Notes: generated from the sequence alone by a model not told the origin. A DNA stretch of 64,000 bases from Photobacterium alginatilyticum (GCF_009910675.1 NZ_RSEJ01000028.1:1-64000); one strand, 5' to 3'; counted from the first letter of the stretch, positions 1 through 8,995 are shown. Made by a program: numbers and translations.

Positions 1-76
1 GTCGCTGCCGCTCGACTTGCATGTGTTAGGCCTGCCGCCAGCGTTCAATCTGAGCCATGATCAAACTCTTCAATTA
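1..76 (-). rRNA. rrs: 16S ribosomal RNA, 5' end only
   Basis: Read on the minus strand, the segment starts with the universal 16S 5' end (AATTGAAGAGTTTGATCATG) and continues with the conserved GCTCAGATTGAACGCTGGCG block. Only the first ~76 nt are inside the window; the rest lies to the left. The mature 5' end is placed by comparison with E. coli 16S and may be off by a few bases. The rrn operon reads out of the window. Confidence 0.97.
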
Positions 77-243
77 AAGTTTTGTTGGTCTCTCGACCGG
101 CTCAATGAATACTGATTGTTCTAACTAAGTTAGAACGAATTGACTGTGCCAAATAACCGAAGTTATTTGTATTGGTCACTCAGTTCACTGATAAATCTTT
201 TGACTAATCATTTCACGAGTGCCCACACAGATTGCATGGTCAA

Positions 244-257
244 ATTGTTAAAGAACA
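244..257 (-). promoter_or_regulatory. rrn leader boxA antitermination site
   Basis: Minus-strand TGTTCTTTAACAAT matches the rrn boxA core (TGCTCTTTAACA) bound by NusB/NusE. It sits in the 16S leader between promoter and mature rRNA, its usual place, about 170 nt ahead of the 16S start. Confidence 0.9.
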
Positions 258-309
258 ATGTTAATTACGACCGCTCTGAATCAGTGCTTTGTCGTGACAA
301 CGGAGACGC

Positions 310-360
310 ATTATAGAGAGTTCGATCGTGTTGGCAAGCGCGATTTAAAAAAAAATAACA
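310..360 (-). promoter_or_regulatory. rRNA operon promoter with A/T-rich upstream element
   Basis: On the minus strand a -35 TTGCCA (332-337) and -10 TATAAT (310-315) are separated by 16 bp and followed by a GC-rich GCGTC discriminator. An A/T tract at 344-360 resembles an UP element. This is the architecture of a strong, stringently controlled rrn promoter. Only one such promoter is seen between the peptide-transporter operon and boxA. The stretch 361-452 holds no gene or clear signal. Confidence 0.85.
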
Positions 361-452
361 CACAAGCGACTAACCGTACAAACTTTAGCCAAAAGAGGAA
401 AAGCAGGCCACTTTAAGCACAGAAAAAACAACACCCCGGGCACTTTTCATCT

Positions 453-1289
453 TCAGGCTACGTGTTCATTCACTCTGGCAGGCTTTTTTCGGGTGCGTTC
501 TCTTGGGTGGGTAACAGGAATTGCAGCTAATAAAGTCTTGGTGTAATCCGCCTGAGGAGATTCATAGATCTCTTTTACCCCGCCAAGCTCAACAATTTTT
601 CCTCGATACATCACTGCAACGCGGTCAGAGAGATTCTTGACCACTGACAAATCATGGGAGATGAAAATCATGGCTAAATCCATCTCTTGTTGTAGCTGGA
701 GCAACAAATTCAGGATCTGTGCCTGTACCGATACATCCAAGGCAGACACAGACTCATCGCAGATTAATAATTTGGGTTTCAATGCAATCGCACGTGCGAT
801 ACCAATACGCTGGCGCTGGCCTCCGGAAAACTCATGCGGATAACGCAGAACTGCACTTTCAGGTAATTCAACTTTTACCAGTAGCTCTTTTACCCATTCC
901 TTACGTTGTTTTGGTGTGCCGATGTTATGAATGATAAAGGGCTCTTCCAAAATCATACCAACAGTATGACGCTGGTTAAGTGACTCCATAGGATCTTGAA
1001 AGACAATTTGCATGTCTTTGCGAAGTGGGCGCATCTTTTTAACCGAATAGGCCGTGATATCCAGCCCCTCAAAGTAGATCTTGCCTTCTGTCGGCTCATA
1101 CAGCTTGAGGATGGTTCGCCCCAATGTGCTTTTCCCACAACCAGACTCACCGACTAAGCCAAGGGTCTCTCCCCTTGCGACTGAAAAAGAGACACCATCA
1201 ACAGCTTTAACGACATATCCAGATTTAAAGATCCCTTTTCCAGAGACGAAATGTTGCTTGAGTCCTTCAATACGGAGGATTTCATCCAT
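453..1289 (-). CDS. Peptide ABC transporter ATP-binding protein (second ATPase, YejF C-half/OppF type)
   Basis: This is an inner-membrane-associated ATPase that powers peptide import. The 278-residue protein has Walker A GESGCGKST (residues 47-55), the Q-loop near 98, signature FSGGQRQR (154-161), Walker B LLICDE (174-179) and the switch histidine near 212. The C-terminal tail after ~230 is the short oligopeptide/dipeptide ATPase extension. It is the last gene of a five-gene minus-strand operon, 15 bp after the preceding ATPase. E. coli YejF carries both ATPase modules in one chain; here they are two genes. The intact motifs make it a functional subunit; the exact substrate is not visible. 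Confidence 0.9.
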   Translation of the reverse strand: MDEILRIEGLKQHFVSGKGIFKSGYVVKAVDGVSFSVARGETLGLVGESGCGKSTLGRTILKLYEPTEGKIYFEGLDITAYSVKKMRPLRKDMQIVFQDPMESLNQRHTVGMILEEPFIIHNIGTPKQRKEWVKELLVKVELPESAVLRYPHEFSGGQRQRIGIARAIALKPKLLICDESVSALDVSVQAQILNLLLQLQQEMDLAMIFISHDLSVVKNLSDRVAVMYRGKIVELGGVKEIYESPQADYTKTLLAAIPVTHPRERTRKKPARVNEHVA

Positions 1290-1304
1290 ATAAATACCCT
1301 TTGC

Positions 1305-2171
1305 CTACCCCTTGAACTCCGGAAACAGTTCGGGATCGATCGGTTTAATTTCTATCGGCTGCTTCGGCTCGTTATTAAGACTTGGCATCAGCCCCAGCAG
1401 TCGTTCGGTATAGGGGTGCTGAGGGCTGTCAAACAAGTCATAAACGTTGGCTTGTTCGACAATGCGCCCGCCATACATTACCGCCACGTCATCGCAAATT
1501 TCAGCAACGACACTCAAGTCGTGCGTAATAAAGATCATGGCCATGTCAGTTTCTTCCTGCAATGCAATCATGAGATCAAGGATCTGGGCTTGTACCGTCA
1601 CATCAAGCGCCGTCGTCGGCTCATCACAAATAAGAATGTCAGGCCTGCAGGCCAACGCCATGGCTATCATTACCCGCTGCCGCATCCCTCCAGATAAGTT
1701 ATGCGGGTACTCCTTCAGCCTTTTATCCGGCATCGGAATACGCACCTTATTCAGCATTTCCAGCGAAAAAGCCATTCTGTCTTTCTTGTTTAGCTCAGGG
1801 CGATGCAGCTCAAGCACCTCGTTAAGCTGCTTGCCAACGGAATACACCGGGTTTAACGCTGTCATCGGATCCTGAAAAATAATAGAAATCCGGTTTCCCC
1901 GCATGGCATACATTTCGGTTGCCGGCAGCTGCAGTAAATCAGTGCCGCGATATAACACCTGACCACCAGTTACATAACCATAGGGCTTGGGGAGCAACCC
2001 CAGAACAGACAATGCGGTTACGCTTTTTCCACAGCCCGACTCGCCGACCAAGCCAAGAGTCTGCCCTTTGAACACATCAAAACTGACTCCGTGCAGGATC
2101 TTCGATGTTCCATCATCTGTCATAAATTCTGTTTCAAGCTCCCTGACACTTAAAATGGCATCTGAAGACAT
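1305..2171 (-). CDS. Peptide ABC transporter ATP-binding protein (first ATPase, YejF N-half/OppD type)
   Basis: This 288-residue ATPase is the partner of the next gene in powering a peptide importer. It has Walker A GESGCGKSV (residues 43-51), signature LSGGMRQR, and Walker B followed by DEPTTALD. An OppD-like C-terminal region ends in the substrate-family extension (HPYTERLL). The start at 2171 is chosen because a GGGAGG ribosome site lies about 7 nt upstream. A longer reading frame to 2228 would overlap the binding-protein gene and lacks such a site. It is transcribed with the binding protein and permeases upstream of it on the minus strand. Confidence 0.9.
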   Translation of the reverse strand: MSSDAILSVRELETEFMTDDGTSKILHGVSFDVFKGQTLGLVGESGCGKSVTALSVLGLLPKPYGYVTGGQVLYRGTDLLQLPATEMYAMRGNRISIIFQDPMTALNPVYSVGKQLNEVLELHRPELNKKDRMAFSLEMLNKVRIPMPDKRLKEYPHNLSGGMRQRVMIAMALACRPDILICDEPTTALDVTVQAQILDLMIALQEETDMAMIFITHDLSVVAEICDDVAVMYGGRIVEQANVYDLFDSPQHPYTERLLGLMPSLNNEPKQPIEIKPIDPELFPEFKG

Positions 2172-2205
2172 ATGGCCTCCCCTTTCATCGCTTTTGCTTG
2201 GCCTG

Positions 2206-4068
2206 TTACAGCTTGTAGGTATCGTCAATCACCGTCACGGGCTCGAAGGCGCGACCTTTTTTCATTGCCGCCTTAGTTTCTTTTTTGATGTCCGTATCAA
2301 TCCAAAATGTCCCGAGCTCGACCGGATAAAACATGGATTCCGTTTTCTTGGTCATTCCCGGTACCGGGTATCGAACCCAGCGCCAGTGCGCTTCTCGGGT
2401 ATAGGGCACCATATAACCCGGAACAATAATAAAGGCGTCAGTAACCATTTTTTGGATCGTATGAGAGATCTGATACCGCTTACTGACATCAAACTCAGCT
2501 TTGAAGGCTTCAATCTGTTCATCAAGTGCCGGTGAGCTGTAATTGGTATGATTGTTTGTTTGGGGCTTCACATTTTTGGAGTGAAGATATTCCCAGTATG
2601 CCGGGATCTCCCCTCCTGCCATATTCAAGAAGGCAAGATCGTGTTTCTTTTCCAGAATATATTTAAACGCTGCGGAGCCGTCGACCAGGTTCAGGGTCAG
2701 TTCCAGGCCCGCCTGCTTCGCTTGCTCTTTTAGATAGGCAATACGCGGCGACCAGACAGGGTAGCCATAGGTCACCGCAAAACTCAGCCGCTGCCCCTGA
2801 CTATTGACGCGAATACCATCGGGGCCAATTGTCTCAAAACCGGCTTTGGTAAAAAGCTCTGCAGCTAGCTGCGGATTAAACGCCGGCGGCTTATTATCCC
2901 CGCGATCATATTCGCCATGGCCAAAACCAAGCCCATGGGGCTTGCGAACATAATCCCCTCGCAGCACATTTTTGATCATCCCGTCAAAGTCAGTCGCATA
3001 CGTTAGCCCTTTACGGACTTCAATGTTATCCAGCAAGGGCTTTGCCGTATTTATCCATATACCACCAGCCCCTTGAGCAACTTGGTTATAGCCCCAGAAT
3101 TTATGAATATACCCTTTCTTATATGGCTGACTGCCTGATTTATCATGCCAAAGATGCGGCAGTACCAGACCAAAAGTATCCAGATCACCTTTTTCGAAAT
3201 GCTTGCGGGCGATGTCATTATCCCGGATCACGCGAAGCCGGATCTTATCGACATTGTACCGGTTCTGATAATAGCGGTTGCCGTACCCCCACCAATCCTT
3301 GCCGACATGCCTGAAGATCACGCTTTTTCCCTTTTTGACGCTGTCGAGATAATACGCCCCCGTTGTCGGCTCGCTCCTGAAGTTATACTTGCGAACAAAA
3401 TTATCGTCGATGCCATCCTTGTTTTTATCGTTGTCAGGCTTAAAGAAATGCTCGGGGCGTGGCTGGAGTCCATTGCTGGGTAAGTTAATCATGACCATCT
3501 GCTCATCATTACTCTTGGCCGTCTTGGCAATGATGGCGATAGTATGATCATCATATTTAATGACGGTACCGATGGTGTTGGTAAAGAAGTCGTTGTACCA
3601 GGGGTCAATGATGTCTTTCGAGCGATAGTATTTCAGCATAAACAAATAGTCATCGGCAGTAACAGGCTCACCATCAGACCACTTTGCCTCTGGGTTGAGT
3701 TTGAAATAGACCGTTTTGTAATCGCTGCCGAATGCCCATGACTCAGCGAGTTGGGGAATCCACTTTCCGGTGTTAGGGTGTCTGGCCGCCAGCTTGGGCA
3801 TGCCGTCCATAAAATAATGTCTCAACCCTGAATTGGCATCCGGACCGACACTGCGTAAAGTTTGCGGAAAGCTCGCCATAAACGTTCGGAACGTACCGCC
3901 TCGTTTCGCCTGCTCCGAGGCAAACAGCGGCTCGTTCATATTTGATATCCACACCAACCCTTCAGGTAACTCGCTGGCATTAACGCCATCAGCCATGTTC
4001 GTTGCATTCGCAACACAACTCACCCCCAAGAGAACTGACAATAAGTAAAGCTTTATACTCTTATCCAT
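2206..4068 (-). CDS. yejA: Periplasmic peptide-binding protein, SBP family 5 (YejA-like)
   Basis: This is the solute receptor of the importer. The ~620-residue protein begins with a signal peptide (hydrophobic stretch to about residue 22, likely cleaved after ANA). It then shows the family-5 extracellular solute-binding fold, with motifs such as YFKLNPEAKWSDGEPVTADD and, near the C-terminus, a VPGYMVPYTREAHWRW segment typical of YejA rather than DppA/OppA. ATG at 4068 is preferred over GTG at 4074 because AGGA lies 7 nt before the ATG. In E. coli YejABEF imports oligopeptides and microcin C; the same role is inferred here. Confidence 0.85.
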   Translation of the reverse strand: MDKSIKLYLLSVLLGVSCVANATNMADGVNASELPEGLVWISNMNEPLFASEQAKRGGTFRTFMASFPQTLRSVGPDANSGLRHYFMDGMPKLAARHPNTGKWIPQLAESWAFGSDYKTVYFKLNPEAKWSDGEPVTADDYLFMLKYYRSKDIIDPWYNDFFTNTIGTVIKYDDHTIAIIAKTAKSNDEQMVMINLPSNGLQPRPEHFFKPDNDKNKDGIDDNFVRKYNFRSEPTTGAYYLDSVKKGKSVIFRHVGKDWWGYGNRYYQNRYNVDKIRLRVIRDNDIARKHFEKGDLDTFGLVLPHLWHDKSGSQPYKKGYIHKFWGYNQVAQGAGGIWINTAKPLLDNIEVRKGLTYATDFDGMIKNVLRGDYVRKPHGLGFGHGEYDRGDNKPPAFNPQLAAELFTKAGFETIGPDGIRVNSQGQRLSFAVTYGYPVWSPRIAYLKEQAKQAGLELTLNLVDGSAAFKYILEKKHDLAFLNMAGGEIPAYWEYLHSKNVKPQTNNHTNYSSPALDEQIEAFKAEFDVSKRYQISHTIQKMVTDAFIIVPGYMVPYTREAHWRWVRYPVPGMTKKTESMFYPVELGTFWIDTDIKKETKAAMKKGRAFEPVTVIDDTYKL

Positions 4069-4092
4069 TTTCACATCCTGAGTTAGCGGTCA

Positions 4093-5133
4093 TTAAATAT
4101 AACGAGTGAACTTCTTGGGATCGAAAGCCGCGCGTATCGCCTCCCCGATAAAAGTCACCATGATCAATACCAGCACTATTGCCGTCACCACCGAGATAAC
4201 AATCCAGGGCGAGTCCAGGTTTGATTTCCCCTGCTGCAGCAATTCTCCCCAACTCGGCGTGGGCGGCATCAGCCCGAGCCCCAAATAATCCAGTGCCGTT
4301 AACGCCGTGATATTGGCTGCAATCGTAAACGGGGCTAGCGTCACAATCATCACCATGGTATTAGGAAGAATATGACGGAAGATGATCCGGGCCGTTGAGG
4401 CGCCCAGCGCTTTGGCCGCCATCACATATTCGCGCGCCGACTCCTTGTAGGTCATCGTCCTCATGTACCAGGTCATACCCATCCAGCCGAACAGCACATT
4501 GATGGCGACAAACAACGTAAAAGTGGGCTGTGTGATCGACACCAGGATCATGATGACGTACAGGAACGGCACCATTGACCACACTTCAATCAGGCGCTGG
4601 ACAAACAAATCAAATTTCCCGCCCCAGAACCCCATGGCGCAGCCCACTGACGTTCCGATGGCATAAGAAACGGTCATCGTCAGCAGCGCAAAACCCATTG
4701 CGGTTCTGAAGCCATAAACCAAACGCGCAAGGATATCGCGCCCTATTACATCCGTGCCGAGAAAGTGCCTATTATCAAAGCTCGGTGCTGTCGGTGGATA
4801 ATCGCCGCTGAAATCCTGCTCGTAGGGGTTCCATGGCACAATCGGCATGAGGACAAAGTTATCGCTACCCTGGGCTGAAAATGCCAGGCTCATCGCCTGA
4901 TAATCCGGCTCGTTGCTGTAGTCGAAACCATAGTCAGTCCCCGATTTCACATCGCTGAATACCGGAAAGCTATAAACGCCGTTATACCTGACAACTAATG
5001 CCTTGCTGTTGATCAGCAGTTCAGCAAACAGGGACATCACCAGCAGCAACGACAATACGACAAAAGACCAGTACCCGCGCTTTATTGCTTTAAAACGACG
5101 TATTTTTTTGAGGGTCAGGGGGTTCATTCTCAT
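4093..5133 (-). CDS. yejE: Peptide ABC transporter permease (YejE-like)
   Basis: This is an inner-membrane permease of the BinaryPDT/DppC family. The N-terminus (RRFKAIKRGYWSFVVL, then NSKALVVRYNGVYSFPVF) closely follows E. coli YejE. A periplasmic domain follows the first transmembrane helix (~25-45). The GTDVIGRDILARLVYGFR motif precedes a bundle of about five helices with the EAA-loop (YVMAAKALGAS). It begins 4 bp after the yejB stop. ATG at 5133 and ATG at 5127 are both possible starts; the E. coli-like protein begins MNPL at 5127. Its partner is the neighbouring permease. Confidence 0.88.
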   Translation of the reverse strand: MRMNPLTLKKIRRFKAIKRGYWSFVVLSLLLVMSLFAELLINSKALVVRYNGVYSFPVFSDVKSGTDYGFDYSNEPDYQAMSLAFSAQGSDNFVLMPIVPWNPYEQDFSGDYPPTAPSFDNRHFLGTDVIGRDILARLVYGFRTAMGFALLTMTVSYAIGTSVGCAMGFWGGKFDLFVQRLIEVWSMVPFLYVIMILVSITQPTFTLFVAINVLFGWMGMTWYMRTMTYKESAREYVMAAKALGASTARIIFRHILPNTMVMIVTLAPFTIAANITALTALDYLGLGLMPPTPSWGELLQQGKSNLDSPWIVISVVTAIVLVLIMVTFIGEAIRAAFDPKKFTRYI

Positions 5134-5137
5134 CGGC

Positions 5138-6163
5138 TCACGCTCCAAACCGCACTCGCGGATCAGCCAGAGCGACACAGATATCCGACAAGATATTACC
5201 GACCATCAGCATCGCTGCATTAATCGCGACAATCCCCATCACAACAGGATAATCACGCTGCATGATTGACTCATAGCCAAGCAGACCGATCCCGTCGATA
5301 TTGAAGATCACCTCAATCAAAAACGATCCTGTCATAAAGAAAAGCAACGAGTTGCCAAAATGGCTGGCAATCGGAATAAGGCTGTTACGAAGCGCATGGC
5401 GGCGTACCGCCGTACGAAAAGGCAGTCCCTTGGCGATGGCCGTACGGATATAGTCTGACGATAAGTTTTCCATCAGGTTGTTTTTCATCGTCATCGTCAG
5501 GGTGGCGAAGTCACCGATTAGGTAGCAGATCAGCGGCAGGACGGCATGCCAGAGAAGATCCGAGGCTTTTTCCGCAAACGTCTCGTAGTCCTCAAAGTCA
5601 TCCCCTACAAAGCCCCCCATCGGAAACCATTCCAGGTGATAGCTAAAAAGAGTAATAAGCAGGACGCCGACCACATAGCCCGGTAAGGCATAGCCAATAA
5701 AAATTAAGATAGAAGAGCCGGAATCAAAAACCGAACCATGCTTCACCGCCTTGTAATAGCCCAGCGGGATGGAAATGAAATAGCTGATAAAAAACGTCAT
5801 CCCGCCGTAAAACAGCGAGACAGGCAGTCTTTCGGCAATCATCTCGGTGACCGGCTCGTAATACCGAGTTGATTCACCAAGATCCAATTGCACAAGTTTG
5901 CTTAGCCACTCCCAGTAGGCCTGATGAACCGGTTTATCCAAACCATAAAACGCATTCAACTGAGCCAGTTGATCGTCCGATAACGCTGAGCTTCCACCTG
6001 CCGTAGTCATTGCCGAAGCGCCGTCGCCCTGGAACTGCATATTGGCCAGCATTCGCTCGACCGGCCCGCCGGGCACCAGACGAGTAATGGCAAAAATCAG
6101 GACGGTGATGCCAAGAAACGTTGGTATCACCAAGGCCATACGATGCAAGAAATACGACAGCAT
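5138..6163 (-). CDS. yejB: Peptide ABC transporter permease (YejB-like)
   Basis: This 341-residue integral membrane protein has an N-terminal helix (LVIPTFLGITVLIFAITRLVPGGPVE), a variable loop, and five further helices. The EAA motif is YIRTAIAKGLP and the C-terminus has the GLLGYESIMQRDYPVV block characteristic of YejB. It is the first gene of the minus-strand operon yejB-yejE-yejA-ATPase-ATPase. The operon's promoter should lie in 6164-6260, where no convincing -35/-10 pair was identified. E. coli order is yejA-B-E-F, so the binding protein has moved downstream of the permeases here. Confidence 0.88.
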   Translation of the reverse strand: MLSYFLHRMALVIPTFLGITVLIFAITRLVPGGPVERMLANMQFQGDGASAMTTAGGSSALSDDQLAQLNAFYGLDKPVHQAYWEWLSKLVQLDLGESTRYYEPVTEMIAERLPVSLFYGGMTFFISYFISIPLGYYKAVKHGSVFDSGSSILIFIGYALPGYVVGVLLITLFSYHLEWFPMGGFVGDDFEDYETFAEKASDLLWHAVLPLICYLIGDFATLTMTMKNNLMENLSSDYIRTAIAKGLPFRTAVRRHALRNSLIPIASHFGNSLLFFMTGSFLIEVIFNIDGIGLLGYESIMQRDYPVVMGIVAINAAMLMVGNILSDICVALADPRVRFGA

Positions 6164-6313
6164 GTATCGACTAACTCCTTGTCTGACTGCGTGCGAGTAA
6201 TGCTTCCTAGTATTTAAAAGATAGCAGCAAGGAGAGATTTCAGCTTTTCAATCAATGTAATGTGAGTTGGCAGGCGGTCACCAGCAACATAAGCGAGGCC
6301 ATATTGCGGGCAT

Positions 6314-6338
6314 TAAAAAAGGCCGCGACTGCGACCTT
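6314..6338 (-). terminator. Rho-independent terminator of gmhB
   Basis: On the minus strand AAGGTCGCAGTCGCGGCCTT forms a GC-rich hairpin followed by TTTTTT. It lies 30 bp downstream of the gmhB stop codon and separates it from the yej operon. Confidence 0.8.
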
Positions 6339-6368
6339 CAATTTAGGGAGACTATCAAAAGTTCGGCA

Positions 6369-6923
6369 TTACCGAGCGGCCAGCCACGCCGGTACATCGG
6401 CCACACTGTCCAGTACCACACTGGCCAGCGCTTCACCTTCTTCGGTCACAGGCTTACCGGAACGAACCAGTATCTTGGTTCCCACCTCGGCAGCACCCGC
6501 GGCTTTCATGTCATCGGCTTTATCGCCAATCATGACCGAATTTGCCATATCGATTTTCAAGAAATCACGGGCAGAGATAAACATACCTGGTTTTGGCTTG
6601 CGACATTCACAGTCTTGCAGGTAATCACCCTTTCCTTCCGTCGGGTGATGAGGGCAGTAATAGATGCCGTCAAACTCAACACCGTTATCGACGAAGTTCC
6701 AGTCCATCCATTCGGTCAGAGTCAGGAATTCATCTTCGGTGTACATACCACGGGCAATGCCGGCCTGGTTCGTCACCAGCACAAGCAGATATCCCATTTC
6801 TTTGAATTTCTTACATGCTTCGAACACGCCTTCAACGTATTCAAAATCATCAACGGTATGAACATAACCATGATCGACATTAATCACGCCGTCACGATCG
6901 ATAAAAACTGCTGGTTTGGCCAA
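6369..6923 (-). CDS. gmhB: D-glycero-beta-D-manno-heptose 1,7-bisphosphate 7-phosphatase
   Basis: This cytoplasmic HAD-family phosphatase makes the heptose precursor of the LPS inner core. The 184-residue protein has the DxD nucleophile motif DRDGVIN (residues 9-15), motif II LVTNQAG, and the zinc-loop CPHHP...CECRKPKPGM that defines the GmhB subgroup. Motif III/IV is MIGDKADDMKAA. The start is a TTG at 6923 with GAGGG 7 nt upstream; the N-terminus then aligns with E. coli GmhB (MAKS...). It is divergent from metN, as in E. coli, where rrsH follows gmhB directly. Here the yej operon intervenes. Confidence 0.95.
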   Translation of the reverse strand: MAKPAVFIDRDGVINVDHGYVHTVDDFEYVEGVFEACKKFKEMGYLLVLVTNQAGIARGMYTEDEFLTLTEWMDWNFVDNGVEFDGIYYCPHHPTEGKGDYLQDCECRKPKPGMFISARDFLKIDMANSVMIGDKADDMKAAGAAEVGTKILVRSGKPVTEEGEALASVVLDSVADVPAWLAAR

Positions 6924-7014
6924 AAGTCAGCCCTCTGTCTATATATATTAAGGCAAATTATCGCATGGCTACGACTGGGATTCATCTGTTTATCTTATAG
7001 CCACAAAGCCGTTT

Positions 7015-7062
7015 GGACGTCTAGACGTAAAAATATCTATTGACTTAGCCGTCTAGACACCC
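7015..7062. promoter_or_regulatory. MetJ operator: tandem 8-bp met boxes
   Basis: Six contiguous octamers can be laid out against the consensus AGACGTCT. GGACGTCT (7015) and AGCCGTCT (7047) match 7/8, AGACGTAA (7023) 6/8, AAATATCT (7031) and AGACACCC (7055) 5/8, and ATTGACTT (7039) matches poorly. Tandem met boxes in register are the binding mode of the MetJ-SAM repressor, which controls metNIQ in E. coli. The array overlaps the metN promoter. Confidence 0.85.
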
Positions 7063-7069
7063 TAGCATC
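7040..7069 (+). promoter_or_regulatory. Putative metNIQ promoter
   Basis: TTGACT (7040-7045) and TAGCAT (7064-7069) are spaced 18 bp apart and lie within or at the edge of the met-box array, so MetJ binding would occlude RNA polymerase. The ~140 nt leader to metN contains a short stem TTTACAAG/CTTGTAAA near 7153-7176, whose role is unknown. Confidence 0.6.
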
Positions 7070-7214
7070 AACAACAGATGCGATTGATAAACACTTTTCG
7101 CACAAAACAATGACAAAGTAAATACAACAAATAGCATTACGATATACCAGTGTTTACAAGCTTTTACCCTTGTAAAAATTGCCAAGGCAACAGGTATACG
7201 GTTTAGGAAGTTCG

Positions 7215-8249
7215 ATGATAGAAATAAACAGAGTAAATAAAGTGTTCTATCAGGGGGAGAAGGAAATCAACGCGCTGCGTGATATCAATCTTACCATTGA
7301 GCAAGGCACCATCTTCGGCGTTATCGGGTCTTCCGGTGCAGGAAAAAGTACCCTGATCCGCTGCGTCAATCTGCTGGAAAAGCCAACTAACGGCCATGTT
7401 ATCGTTGACGGTATCGATCTCACTCAGCTTTCCAATCAGGAACTGACACTGGCCCGCCGAAAAATCGGGATGATCTTCCAGCATTTCAACCTGCTTTCTT
7501 CCCGTACCGTTTTTGACAATATTGCTCTGCCGCTGGAACTTGCCGGTAGCACAAAAGCCGAGATCAAAGCCAAGGTCAACGAGCTGCTGAAACTGGTTGG
7601 ACTGGCCGACAAGAGCGAGTCCTACCCGTCGAATTTAAGTGGCGGCCAGAAGCAGCGAGTGGCCATTGCCCGGGCACTGGCGTCCGACCCCAAGGTTCTG
7701 CTCTGCGACGAAGCAACCAGCGCCCTGGATCCGGCGACCACTCAATCTATTCTCGAACTGCTAAAAGAAATCAATCGCAAGCTTAATCTCACTATCTTGC
7801 TGATCACCCACGAAATGGATGTGGTCAAAAGCATCTGTGCCGAAGTGGCAATTATTGGCGACGGCGAGCTGGTTGAAAAAGGTCCTGTCGGTGAAATTTT
7901 TGCCCATCCGAAAACGGAGCTGGCACGCAACTTCATCCGCTCGACACTGGATTTATCGATCCCCGAAGACTACAAGGCACGCCTGGTCGATACACGCATC
8001 GAAAACAGCTACCCATTAGTACGTCTTGAGTTCACCGGCGCATCGGTTGACGCCCCGCTGATCAGCCAGGTTGCCCGTGAGTTCAATATTGATATCAGCA
8101 TTCTAAGTTCAGATATGGACTATGCAGGCGGTGTGAAATTCGGCCTGATGCTGGCCGAGCTATTTGGAACAGAGCTGGCCGCAGAACACGCCATTGCTTT
8201 CCTTCGTGATCACAAAGTTAATGTAGAGGTATTGGGTTATGTTACTTGA
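7215..8249 (+). CDS. metN: Methionine ABC transporter ATP-binding protein
   Basis: This is the ATPase of the high-affinity D/L-methionine importer MetNIQ. The 344-residue length equals the E. coli protein. It contains Walker A GSSGAGKST, signature LSGGQKQR, and Walker B LLCDEATSALD. The C-terminal NIL (ACT-like) domain from about residue 265 is where methionine binds to inhibit transport. The start at 7215 has TAGGAAG 4 nt upstream; an upstream in-frame start at 7179 would add 12 unconserved residues. It is the first gene of the MetJ-regulated operon and overlaps metI by 11 bp. Confidence 0.97.
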   Translation: MIEINRVNKVFYQGEKEINALRDINLTIEQGTIFGVIGSSGAGKSTLIRCVNLLEKPTNGHVIVDGIDLTQLSNQELTLARRKIGMIFQHFNLLSSRTVFDNIALPLELAGSTKAEIKAKVNELLKLVGLADKSESYPSNLSGGQKQRVAIARALASDPKVLLCDEATSALDPATTQSILELLKEINRKLNLTILLITHEMDVVKSICAEVAIIGDGELVEKGPVGEIFAHPKTELARNFIRSTLDLSIPEDYKARLVDTRIENSYPLVRLEFTGASVDAPLISQVAREFNIDISILSSDMDYAGGVKFGLMLAELFGTELAAEHAIAFLRDHKVNVEVLGYVT

Positions 8250-8925
8250 GTCTATTACTACCTGGTGGCAAGCCAACGAACGCCTGACCTACCTGCTGAT
8301 TGATGCTCTGGGCGAAACACTGGTAATGGTTTTTGCTTCCGGTCTGATTGGCTTTGTGATCGGCATTCCTGCCGGTGTTGCCCTCCATCTGACCAAAGAT
8401 GGCGGCTTGCTGGAGAACAAGGCGCTGAACAAGCTCCTGGGAACAATCACCAATATTGGCCGTTCTATCCCGTTCATTATTCTGCTGGTTGCCATCATCC
8501 CGTTTACCCGGTTTGTCGTCGGCAGCTCTATCGGCACCGCCGCGGCTATTGTTCCGCTGACTGTTGGTGCAATTCCTTTTATTGCCCGCCTGGTCGAAGG
8601 CGCGCTGCTGGAAGTACCGACAGGGTTGGTTGAAGCCGCTCAGGCTATGGGTGCGACACCACGCCAAATTATCAATAAAGTCCTGCTGCCAGAAGCGCTG
8701 CCGGGCATCATCAATGCCGTCACCATTACCCTGGTTACGCTAGTCAGCTACTCAGCGATGGCCGGTACCGTCGGCGGCGGTGGTCTGGGCGATGTCGGTA
8801 TCCGTTACGGCTACCAACGCTTCGATGGCACCGTCATGATGATCACCGTAGTGATGCTGGTGATCCTGGTACAAATCATTCAGTCGGCTGGCGACCATTT
8901 GGTCAAGCGCGTCGACCACCGCTAA
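8239..8925 (+). CDS. metI: Methionine ABC transporter permease
   Basis: This inner-membrane permease has 228 residues and about five transmembrane helices (first at ~20-45, last at ~200-220). The cytoplasmic EAA coupling motif is EAAQAMGATPRQII. The sequence GGGGLGDVGIRYGYQRFD near the C-terminus is typical of MetI. It overlaps the metN end by 11 bp, suggesting translational coupling, and is followed 70 bp later by metQ. Confidence 0.97.
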   Translation: MLLESITTWWQANERLTYLLIDALGETLVMVFASGLIGFVIGIPAGVALHLTKDGGLLENKALNKLLGTITNIGRSIPFIILLVAIIPFTRFVVGSSIGTAAAIVPLTVGAIPFIARLVEGALLEVPTGLVEAAQAMGATPRQIINKVLLPEALPGIINAVTITLVTLVSYSAMAGTVGGGGLGDVGIRYGYQRFDGTVMMITVVMLVILVQIIQSAGDHLVKRVDHR

Positions 8926-8995
8926 ACAGAAAAAAACATTAACTAATAATTACCATCTAGTATTACGGAAAACCCCCGCTTTAAGGAGAAGTTAC

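Noticed and set aside
400..450. A terminator after the last peptide-transporter gene
   Set aside because: The GTGCCCGGGGTGTT sequence followed by T residues on the minus strand does not form a convincing stem; read-through toward the rRNA operon cannot be excluded.
1..452. A tRNA gene in the rRNA leader region
   Set aside because: Only 16S leader signals (boxA, promoter) are seen; no cloverleaf was found.
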